Assembly (NCBI GenBank): GCA_041753515.1
Contig: JBGSUE010000008.1
Location: 1-36,864, forward strand
DNA: 36,864 bases
Direction: 5' to 3'
Source of the DNA: JBGSUE01 sp041753515
GTDB lineage: Bacteria; Patescibacteriota; Microgenomatia; UBA10105; UBA927
The notes beneath the pieces are model-generated. The model was not told the DNA's origin, ran no database searches, and was given only the letters and a program-made list of their open reading frames with translations. Made by a program: the position numbers and the translations under genes. Positions 1 through 6,395 of this stretch are shown here, in pieces. Positions within the stretch are counted from its first letter, which is position 1. Each line of letters begins with the position of its first letter.

Positions 1-769
1 TGGACAATTTGTTTTTCAGTGCAACAATGACCTCCTGCTGGCGCTGCCCCCGGGCAAAATCCGACCCCTCATCCCCCGGGGCATGGCGGCTTCGAACATA
101 CTGAAGCGCACGCTCACCATCCATGTACTGAAAACCCTTCATAAATGTTACCGTCATATACCTGCAGGCATACGTCGGATCCCCACCGCAATCGGCATTC
201 TCTTTTCCCGCAACCGGATACGCGTCATCCTGAAAACCTTCCGGAACTTCCACGTTTATACCTCCAACAATATCAATGACTTCTTTGAACTGTTCAAAAT
301 CCACGAGAATTGCATAATGAATATCCAATCCGGTGATATCTTCTACGACAGATTTTGATAATATCAATCCGCCACCCTGCTTTTTTTCTTCACCATAATG
401 ATATGCACTGTTTATCTTATCTTTGAGAAACTCACTCCAGATATCCCGCGGAAGGGAAAGAAGGGATACAATTCTGTCTTGCTGATTCAATGAGACAACC
501 ATCATGGTATCGGTCAGATCCGCACCTGTATGATTTCCGCCGCCAATTCCCAACAGAAGAATATTTGTGAAACCGTCGGTCTGTTTCAGGTCTGCACCGT
601 GATCGGATAAAAGACGGTATGCGACAGCCGGCGTAATTCCTGTCGATGTCATGACAGAACGAATAGTACTATATGCTCTATAGACTCCATATAGAATAAC
701 AACAAAACACAACATCACGATGATATGTCGAATTTTCGGCATATAGACACGCTTTATTTTAGGATTCAT
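1..769 (-). CDS. LCP (LytR-CpsA-Psr) family protein, partial (C-terminus off the left edge)
   Basis: An open frame of 256 codons runs from an ATG at 769 off the left edge. The start overlaps the tpiA stop codon (TGATG), which suggests translational coupling. The N-terminus is basic and is followed by a membrane segment at about residues 14-27. The extracytoplasmic part has LCP hallmarks in the right order: NILLLGIGGG, then DLTDTMMVVSL, SLPRDIW, INSAYHYG, DFEQFKEVIDIVGGI and LQYVRSRH...GSDFARGQRQQEVI. The Asp/Arg residues that bind the polyprenyl pyrophosphate lipid in the family are present. LCP proteins transfer undecaprenyl-linked glycopolymers to the cell wall or to proteins on the outer face of the membrane. 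The family call is firm; the glycopolymer and acceptor cannot be read from sequence. Confidence 0.9.
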   Translation of the reverse strand, partial: MNPKIKRVYMPKIRHIIVMLCFVVILYGVYRAYSTIRSVMTSTGITPAVAYRLLSDHGADLKQTDGFTNILLLGIGGGNHTGADLTDTMMVVSLNQQDRIVSLLSLPRDIWSEFLKDKINSAYHYGEEKKQGGGLILSKSVVEDITGLDIHYAILVDFEQFKEVIDIVGGINVEVPEGFQDDAYPVAGKENADCGGDPTYACRYMTVTFMKGFQYMDGERALQYVRSRHAPGDEGSDFARGQRQQEVIVALKNKLS

Positions 770-1455
770 CAGACGGATGAAGTAATCGAATTGAAAATAA
801 GACTGAAAAATGTAGAAGCATCAAGACTTGCTCCTCCGGGCAACACACCGTCAATGGACGGCTGAGCTACAAATGATGCAACGTTTGCGTCTGTTACCGA
901 TCCGCCGTATATCGCTTTTCCGATACCCGACACCTGCATGATTTTCGCAATGACAGAATCGGCATTTTCGGGTGTATCTGTTTTTCCTGTTCCGATTGCC
1001 CATAGCGGCTCATATGCGACAACATCAACTGTGTGAGGAACCGGCATATGCGCATCCGAAACACAATAAATGACGGACAATCCTTCCTCTTTTGCCTTCT
1101 CAACTGACCGTTTCAGATCTTCATCCGTTTCATGGAAATACTTCCTGCGTTCCGAATGCCCGATGATGACCCAATCGGCCATTTCCTTTATCATACGGGC
1201 GCTGATTTGTCCGGTATATGCACCATCCGGATATGGTGATACGGATTGAGCACCCAAAGATATGGGGATGTGTAAAGATTCGATTTGCTCACGAAGCGGG
1301 TACAGATGGGTATAGGGAACAAAGATAAGAATTGTACTTCCTCTTAGATCAAGCTTCTTCTCTTCATACATCCGGGAGAAATCTCCGAACCATGTCTTTG
1401 CTTCTCCAACTGTTTTATTGCTTTTCCAGTTCCCTGCAATAGTAATGTCTTTCAT
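769..1455 (-). CDS. tpiA: triosephosphate isomerase, shortened
   Basis: The product has 228 residues and interconverts dihydroxyacetone phosphate and glyceraldehyde 3-phosphate in glycolysis. All catalytic signatures are present: N9 and K11 in GNWKSN, H100 in IIGHSERR, E149 in VAYEPLW, the flexible loop AIGTGK at 153-158 and the phosphate-binding YGGS at 183-186. Bacterial TIMs are usually about 250 residues. The missing part lies between beta5 (SVIYCVS, 127-133) and beta6 (VVAYEP, 145-150), where only about 12 residues replace a normal helix-loop of about 35. GVLPGGASL replaces the usual G.LVGGASL. The gene sits between a membrane-anchored protein and an LCP gene, starting 9 bases after the upstream stop. 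Confidence 0.95.
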   Translation of the reverse strand: MKDITIAGNWKSNKTVGEAKTWFGDFSRMYEEKKLDLRGSTILIFVPYTHLYPLREQIESLHIPISLGAQSVSPYPDGAYTGQISARMIKEMADWVIIGHSERRKYFHETDEDLKRSVEKAKEEGLSVIYCVSDAHMPVPHTVDVVAYEPLWAIGTGKTDTPENADSVIAKIMQVSGIGKAIYGGSVTDANVASFVAQPSIDGVLPGGASLDASTFFSLIFNSITSSV

Positions 1456-1464
1456 ATTGCATGA

Positions 1465-2223
1465 TTACTGCCATATCCCGCCATTATAAATCTCTGCCTC
1501 AACTATGAATGTTGACCAGCTCGGGACGACGTAGTCGACGTAGTAGTATCCATGAATATCTGTTTGGGTCGTTTCAATCCAGGCACCCGTATTGCCGTCA
1601 ACGATAAACCGGACACGTGCTGCCGTGGCGCCTGGTGGTGCCACTACTGCCACCCGGATCGTATCGCCCGGTTGGATAGTGGACGTACCGGCGATCAGTT
1701 CATTGGTGATATCGATCCAGTTTCCGTTTATGTAGGCATAGATCAGTATGTCTTCACATGGAAGTATGGGTGTGGGTGTCGCTGTCGGTGTCGGTGTCCG
1801 AGTCGGAGTAGGCGTCGGTGTCGATGTTGGTGTTGACGTTATCGTAGGCGTCGGTGTCCTGGTCGGTGTTACAGACGGTGTATTAGACGGAGTAGGCGTC
1901 GGTGTCGATGTTGGTGTTGGTGTCGGTGTCCGAGTCGGAGTAGGCGTCGGTGTCGATGTTGGTGTCGGTGTCGGTGTCCGAGTCGGAGTAGGCGTCGGTG
2001 TCGATGTTGGTGTCGGAGACACCGAAGGAATCTGCGTGGGAGTTGGGGTGGGTGACGGCGGAGGATTTAACGTAAATCCAAGACGGCATTGGGCTTCAAC
2101 TGCTTTCGGTTCTGTAGTAATGGGAGCGCGCTGGGCCAGACGTTGTCCGACAAAATACGTCCCAACCATGAGTACAAAAATGAGGATAGTCAGAAGAACA
2201 ACTGATACATTATTCCGTTTCAT
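1465..2223 (-). CDS. membrane-anchored protein with Thr-Pro repeat linker and C-terminal beta-rich domain
   Basis: The product has 252 residues. Residues 7-26 form a single membrane anchor or uncleaved signal. Residues 55-152 are almost purely Thr-Pro with regular Ser and Arg, a rigid extended spacer typical of surface proteins. Residues 156-252 form a small beta-rich domain (CEDILIYAYINGNWIDITNE, then PGDTIRVAVVAP, RVRFIVDG and FIVEAEIYNGG) resembling an Ig/FN3-like sandwich, so the domain is probably displayed outside the cell. It leads the minus-strand tpiA-LCP set. No named family is recognised, and the Ig-like reading is by eye only. The DNA of the linker is a tandem repeat, so its length probably varies between strains. 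Confidence 0.8.
   Translation of the reverse strand: MKRNNVSVVLLTILIFVLMVGTYFVGQRLAQRAPITTEPKAVEAQCRLGFTLNPPPSPTPTPTQIPSVSPTPTSTPTPTPTRTPTPTPTSTPTPTPTRTPTPTPTSTPTPTPSNTPSVTPTRTPTPTITSTPTSTPTPTPTRTPTPTATPTPILPCEDILIYAYINGNWIDITNELIAGTSTIQPGDTIRVAVVAPPGATAARVRFIVDGNTGAWIETTQTDIHGYYYVDYVVPSWSTFIVEAEIYNGGIWQ
1768..2061 (-). repeat. coding tandem repeat (Thr-Pro linker), 48-bp unit
   Basis: This stretch encodes the Thr-Pro linker of the gene at 1465-2223. A 16-codon unit (STPTPTPTRTPTPTPT) occurs twice back to back at 1909-2004 (residues 74-105). After a diverged patch (SNTPSVTP...ITSTPT) it occurs again as a near copy at residues 134-149. The antisense strand reads as a Gly-Val-rich open frame, which is a by-product of the repeat. 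Confidence 0.9.
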
Positions 2224-2288
2224 GTATGATATAGTTTATAAACTCTGCTGTTAGTGTATAACAGAAAATACAAAAATCAATAGATCAA

Positions 2289-4133
2289 ATGAACACTTCT
2301 CTACTGAACCAACTTAACGATATACAAAAACAGGCGGTAACAAAAACAGACGGACCCGTACTTATCATGGCCGGTGCAGGTTCAGGTAAAACCCGGGTTC
2401 TCGCATTCCGCGCCGCATATCTCATACAGGAAAAAAAGGCAGACCCATCGTCTATTCTTATGGTGACATTCACCAATAAAGCAGCCGGGGAGATGAAAAA
2501 CCGGATACAATCACTTCTTGGATCACACTCTGATGTTCCGGTTGCCGGCACATTTCATGCGTTTTGCACAAAAATCCTGCGCCGGTGGGGAATTCACTTG
2601 CGCATTCCGCCGTCTTTCGTAATTTACGACCAGCAGGATTCACTTGATGCCGTAAAAACCGTTATGAAAGAGCTGGATATTTCCGCCAAAGATATTCATC
2701 CGGCCTCTGTGCTCTCAACAATATCACAGGCAAAAAACGAACTGATATCGGAAACGGAATACCCCGGGTATGCACGGGGGTATTTTCAGGAAACAGTATC
2801 ATCAATATATTTAAAATACCAGAACATGCTCAAAGAATCGGGAGCCCTTGACTTTGATGATCTGTTAACCAAAACCGTCATTTTATTACAGATTCATGAT
2901 GAAACGCGCAGTAATCTTCAAAACGCTTTCAGGTATATCCAGGTAGACGAATACCAGGATACAAATAAAGCACAATACCTCCTGACGAAATTGTTGACCG
3001 GACAATTGCATAATATCTGTGTGGTCGGCGACGCATCCCAAAGCATTTACCGGTGGCGGGGTGCGGATTACCGGAACATCATGAATTTTAAATCCGACTA
3101 TCCCGATGCTGCCGAATTTCATCTGGAACAGAATTACCGGTCCAACCGATATATTCTTGATGCCGCCTTCGGGGTCATCTCCAAAAACAGAAGCCATACG
3201 ATACTCAAACTCTGGACTGATAAACCGAATGGGGAAAAAATAATCCTTTATGAAGCAAAAAGCGAGCATGATGAGGCAAAATACCTTGTGACAACAATTT
3301 TACAGAGCGGAAAACCGTATCATAATTTCGCCGTATTATACAGGACAAATGCCCAGTCGCGGGTACTTGAGGAAGCATTTCTTCACGCGGGCGTCCCCTA
3401 TGCGCTTATCGGCGGAACGAAATTTTATGAGCGCCGTGAAATTAAAGATGTCATTGCATATCTGCGTATCTTGTCAAACCCAAACGATACCATATCGGTC
3501 AAGCGTATCGAAAAACTCGGAAAAACCAGATATGCCAGATTCCACCAGTTTGAAAACAGCTACCGCAGTGATCACATGCTCATCTCACTTTCAACACTTG
3601 AACTTCTGGATAAAGTACTTGAAACGACTCAGTATCTGGATCTCTACGATGCAAATGTTGATGAGGAAGCATACAGGCTGGAAAATATTAAAGAACTCCG
3701 GTCAGTTGCAATGGAATTTCCCCAGCTTACATTGTTTCTTGAAAATGTTGCCCTTGTTCAGGAAGAATATTATCCCGACGGGAAAAAAGACGGAGAATCG
3801 CGCAGTGCCGTTACGCTCATGACTCTGCATGCAGCCAAAGGCCTGGAATTCCCCGTCGTTTTCATGGTCGGCATGGAGGAAGGACTTTTCCCCCATTCAA
3901 AAACTCTGATGGACCGGGATGAAATTGAAGAGGAACGCAGACTTTGCTATGTGGGTATCACACGGGCAATGGAACAATTGCATCTGACCTATGCCGATAG
4001 ACGGCTCTATTTCGGAACACGGACACAAAACAGTATTTCCCGTTTCATCGCGGATATTCCGGAAGATATTCTTGAGTCGCACGTATCGATTGAATCTTCA
4101 CGGGGATTTTCTTCATCGGATTATCTGCTGTAA
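2289..4133 (+). CDS. UvrD/PcrA-like superfamily 1A DNA helicase with a shortened 2B region
   Basis: The product has 614 residues and is a 3'-5' DNA helicase of the UvrD/PcrA/Rep family, acting in repair and replication restart. The motifs are complete: Walker A AGAGSGKT at 28-35, TFTNKAA at 60-66, GTFHAF at 87-92, motif II VDEYQD at 219-224, motif III VVGDASQSIYRWRG at 245-258, QNYRSN at 281-286, motif V TLHAAKGLEFPVVF at 512-525 and motif VI EERRLCYVGITRA at 548-560. PcrA is usually about 720 residues. Here the 2B region after SNPNDTISVKRI (about 396-407) lacks the usual helical block, and the C-terminal tail is short. A TATAAC box lies at 2257-2262. It abuts a convergent small gene. Confidence 0.93.
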   Translation: MNTSLLNQLNDIQKQAVTKTDGPVLIMAGAGSGKTRVLAFRAAYLIQEKKADPSSILMVTFTNKAAGEMKNRIQSLLGSHSDVPVAGTFHAFCTKILRRWGIHLRIPPSFVIYDQQDSLDAVKTVMKELDISAKDIHPASVLSTISQAKNELISETEYPGYARGYFQETVSSIYLKYQNMLKESGALDFDDLLTKTVILLQIHDETRSNLQNAFRYIQVDEYQDTNKAQYLLTKLLTGQLHNICVVGDASQSIYRWRGADYRNIMNFKSDYPDAAEFHLEQNYRSNRYILDAAFGVISKNRSHTILKLWTDKPNGEKIILYEAKSEHDEAKYLVTTILQSGKPYHNFAVLYRTNAQSRVLEEAFLHAGVPYALIGGTKFYERREIKDVIAYLRILSNPNDTISVKRIEKLGKTRYARFHQFENSYRSDHMLISLSTLELLDKVLETTQYLDLYDANVDEEAYRLENIKELRSVAMEFPQLTLFLENVALVQEEYYPDGKKDGESRSAVTLMTLHAAKGLEFPVVFMVGMEEGLFPHSKTLMDRDEIEEERRLCYVGITRAMEQLHLTYADRRLYFGTRTQNSISRFIADIPEDILESHVSIESSRGFSSSDYLL

Positions 4134-4328
4134 TCAGTTGCCTATGGCTTTGAGAAAAGCTATATAAAACGTACACAGCACGATAATCGAGGCGAGAGAC
4201 ATTTCTAAACCCAAAAAAATACGCGCCCATCCGCGGACGCGTGAAAATCGGAAAATATCGGGAATAAGCCGGTGATCTATCGGCAGCCAATCCAGTTGTG
4301 AATATTCAGGTTTCTTTCCTTTTGGCAT
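4134..4328 (-). CDS. small basic membrane protein, hypothetical
   Basis: The product has 64 residues if started at the second ATG (4328). A TACAAT hexamer on the minus strand overlaps the first possible ATG (4337), which favours the later start. The N-terminal half is basic and polar (PKGKKPEYSQLDWLPIDHR, then RFSRVRGWARI). The C-terminal half has one membrane segment (about 41-60, FLGLEMSLASIIVLCTFYIA). Its stop codon directly adjoins that of the convergent helicase gene. No family is recognised. It could be a chance frame, but the tight packing, promoter-like box and protein-like composition support a gene. Confidence 0.55.
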   Translation of the reverse strand: MPKGKKPEYSQLDWLPIDHRLIPDIFRFSRVRGWARIFLGLEMSLASIIVLCTFYIAFLKAIGN

Positions 4329-4361
4329 ACCATGCATATTGTACCATACTCACAAAAAAAC

Positions 4362-4367
4362 GATAAT
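4362..4367 (+). promoter_or_regulatory. -10-like box (GATAAT) six bases before the FemAB-like start
   Basis: GATAAT is followed by six bases and then the ATG at 4374. The spacing matches several other genes in the window and decides the start of the first FemAB-like gene in favour of 4374 over 4332. Confidence 0.4.
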
Positions 4368-4373
4368 AGGGAT

Positions 4374-5285
4374 ATGCATCCACTTCAAACACAGGCATGG
4401 GCAGATTTCAGGCGAAAAATGGGGCTTATCGTAGAAATCCGCAACAATTGGATCATCACGTTCCACAAAATTCCATACTCTCATTTCACCGTCGGATATT
4501 TTCCCAAAGGCCCCGAACCCACACCCGAAATGCTGAATACACTTCGTCACATTGGCACAAAACATCATGCGCTATTCATTCAGCTCGAACCGAACACCAC
4601 GAATTACGAATCACGAATTACGAATTACGAATTACGAATATCTCATCGCCCACTCTTCACAAAATATACATTTATTCTGGACCTTACAAAATCCGAAGAA
4701 GTACTTTTAAAAAATATGCATCCGAAAACCCGCTACAACATAAAAGTAGCACAAAAACATGGAGTACAGATAGTCCATGACGATTCAGATACATCGTTTG
4801 AAGAATTCATTCGTTTATCTGGCAAAACCACAAACAGACAAAAATTCTATGCGCATAATGAAACATATCTTCGTACAATGTGGGAAACGATGAAAAATGC
4901 CGGTATAGCTTCGTTGTGGCGCGGGATATATGAAGGCAACACACTGTCCGCCTGGATAATTTTTACCCATGGGGATACGGTTTATTACCCGTACGGAACT
5001 TCAAGCAGGGAGAATACAAATGTCATGGCTCCGACACTACTTCTCTGGGAAATAGCACGGTGGGGCAAAAAAAACGGTTATAAAAAATTTGACCTGTGGG
5101 GAGCATTGGGCCCCGATCCCGATCCTAATGATCCGTGGTACGGCTTTCACCGCTTCAAGGCCGGATTCAATCCGGATCTGGTTGAATTTGCAGGATCCTT
5201 CGACCTCGTCCTCAAACCGACACTCTACAGGCTTTATTGTGTTGCCAATGATGTACGATGGAAAATACTGAAAATACTGAAATAA
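4374..5285 (+). CDS. FemAB-like (FemX-type) aminoacyl transferase, copy 1
   Basis: The product has 303 residues with a GNAT-fold FemAB architecture. It starts MHPLQTQAWADFRRKMG, the usual opening of these enzymes. Residues 114-131 (NMHPKTRYNIKVAQKHGV) form the conserved basic segment between the two acyltransferase subdomains. The C-terminal part carries APTLLLWEIARWGKKNGYKKFDLWG and GFHRFKAGF, typical of the second GNAT half. Family members add amino acids from aminoacyl-tRNA to peptidoglycan precursors or alkylate related substrates; the substrate here is unknown. A 41-base heptamer repeat is inserted in frame at residues 76-90. An in-frame ATG at 4332 exists, but 4374 fits the promoter spacing and family start better. 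A second FemAB-like gene follows. Confidence 0.85.
   Translation: MHPLQTQAWADFRRKMGLIVEIRNNWIITFHKIPYSHFTVGYFPKGPEPTPEMLNTLRHIGTKHHALFIQLEPNTTNYESRITNYELRISHRPLFTKYTFILDLTKSEEVLLKNMHPKTRYNIKVAQKHGVQIVHDDSDTSFEEFIRLSGKTTNRQKFYAHNETYLRTMWETMKNAGIASLWRGIYEGNTLSAWIIFTHGDTVYYPYGTSSRENTNVMAPTLLLWEIARWGKKNGYKKFDLWGALGPDPDPNDPWYGFHRFKAGFNPDLVEFAGSFDLVLKPTLYRLYCVANDVRWKILKILK
4599..4639 (+). repeat. in-frame heptamer repeat (ACGAATT) x6 inside a FemAB-like gene
   Basis: There are six consecutive heptamers, one with a single change (ACGAATC). Three heptamers make seven codons, so the array reads in frame as TNYESRI-TNYELRI. The same words occur on the opposite strand inside gltX (28625-28655). Confidence 0.95.
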
Positions 5286-5295
5286 CGTACCATAC

Positions 5296-5384
5296 TGTCA
5301 TCCTGAGTCCCGGATACCCGGGACGAAGGATCTAGTAATACAATAACTAGATTCTTCACTCGCCTTCGGCGGTTCAGAATGACA
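5296..5384. repeat. palindromic intergenic element with TGTCAT...ATGACA ends
   Basis: The ends TGTCATCCTGA and TCAGAATGACA are imperfect inverted repeats. Inside are three smaller hairpins: GTCCCGG/CCCGGGAC, ATCTAGT/ACTAGAT and CGCC-TTC-GGCG. It fills the gap between the two FemAB-like genes. It resembles dispersed MITE- or REP-like palindromes seen in many bacterial genomes and carries no coding capacity. Confidence 0.75.
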
Positions 5385-5419
5385 ATCTGATGTACTACTA
5401 GTAATTAGTATTGTTTTTT

Positions 5420-6241
5420 ATGGAAATCCAACAATCTCCGGAATACGCATCTTTTATCCGGTCAATCGGCTGGCAGGTTGATACAGTTGACGGCATCAAT
5501 CTATTTTCCAAAAAACTTCCCTTCACCGGCAGAATCACAAAAACCCACCGGCCTGATCATTTTCCGGATGCTGAATCATTTATCAAAAAACTCACATCCA
5601 TCGGAACAAAAATCCTCTCTTTTGAACCTGTGGCGGATATCAACGAAAACAAATTTCATACTTTTATACATGAATGTTCCCGTCATTTCCGCATCCACAG
5701 GACCCCGTTTCTTCCTACAAAAACAATCAGAATCAACCTTGAACAATCAGAAGATAAAATATTCCATTCATATTCTGAAGCAAAACGCAGGGCAGTACGC
5801 AAAGCCATTAAAAATGGCTGTACGGTCAGGGAAAATCCGGATATATCGGATATCCTCAAAATTAAAGCCACGTCCGCAGGACTCTTTGGTTTCATCACAA
5901 CTCACCAGATGGAAAAATTGAAAGTGGCATTCAAAGAAAATTGCACAAGCATATTAAGTTATAAAGACAACTCACTTCTCGGAGGAATCCTCATTCTTTT
6001 TTATGACAGAATTGCGTATTATTGGATCGCGGGGACTATCAAATCCGGAAAACTCCTGGCGGCTCCCACACTGCTTGTATGGGAAGCAATAAAACTTTCC
6101 AAAAAACGGGGAATGCAATGGTTTGACTTTGTGGGTGTCTGGGACGAACGGAGGCCTAAAGAAAACCTCGATTGGAAAGGGTTTACGAAATTCAAGGAAG
6201 GCTTTGGAGGAGAAACAGTATATTACCCCATATTGAAATAA
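5420..6241 (+). CDS. FemAB-like (FemX-type) aminoacyl transferase, copy 2
   Basis: The product has 273 residues. It starts MEIQQSPEYASFIRSIGW, a standard FemAB N-terminus; a TTG nine bases upstream in frame is a less likely start. The basic linker is EAKRRAVRKAIKNGCTV (about residues 120-136). The C-terminal GNAT half carries LLGGILILFYDRIAYYWIAG, APTLLVWEAIKLSKKRGMQWFDFVG and KGFTKFKEGFGG. It is related to copy 1 in architecture but diverged and somewhat shorter. The pair probably adds two successive or alternative residues to a peptidoglycan stem or related acceptor, which is inference from the family. Membership is firm; substrate is not. Confidence 0.87.
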   Translation: MEIQQSPEYASFIRSIGWQVDTVDGINLFSKKLPFTGRITKTHRPDHFPDAESFIKKLTSIGTKILSFEPVADINENKFHTFIHECSRHFRIHRTPFLPTKTIRINLEQSEDKIFHSYSEAKRRAVRKAIKNGCTVRENPDISDILKIKATSAGLFGFITTHQMEKLKVAFKENCTSILSYKDNSLLGGILILFYDRIAYYWIAGTIKSGKLLAAPTLLVWEAIKLSKKRGMQWFDFVGVWDERRPKENLDWKGFTKFKEGFGGETVYYPILK

Positions 6242-6269
6242 CTATTTCCGAGAAGTGACTTTAATCATG

Positions 6270-6377
6270 TTCGGGATTCCTGCCTGCCGGCAGGCAGGGC
6301 TTCGCCGTGAGAACGGTCTCGCAATGACAAAGAATGTCATCGCGAGGAGCATTCCGATGCGACGTGGCGATCCCGAA
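6270..6377. repeat. composite palindromic intergenic element
   Basis: The outer arms TTCGGGAT (6270-6277) and ATCCCGAA (6370-6377) are perfect inverted repeats. Inside are a perfect 20-base palindrome (6279-6298, CCTGCCTGCC/GGCAGGCAGG) and a 12-base stem with one mismatch, CTCGCAATGACA (6318-6329) with TGTCATCGCGAG (6335-6346). It lies between the second FemAB-like gene and the end of the helicase-nuclease gene and has no coding signal. It may affect transcript ends of the two convergent units. Confidence 0.75.
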
Positions 6378-6395
6378 ATGAATTGTTTAATCTAT

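Noticed and set aside
1748..2254. Long Gly-Val-rich open frame on the plus strand
   Set aside because: It is the antisense reading of the Thr-Pro tandem repeat; the minus-strand frame has a membrane anchor, linker and folded domain.
4599..4639. CRISPR-like array
   Set aside because: Units are 7 bases, contiguous and without spacers, and lie in frame in a gene; no cas gene is present.
5411..5419. TTG start three codons upstream of the second FemAB-like ATG
   Set aside because: ATG at 5420 gives the standard family N-terminus and there is no support for the extra Phe-Phe codons.
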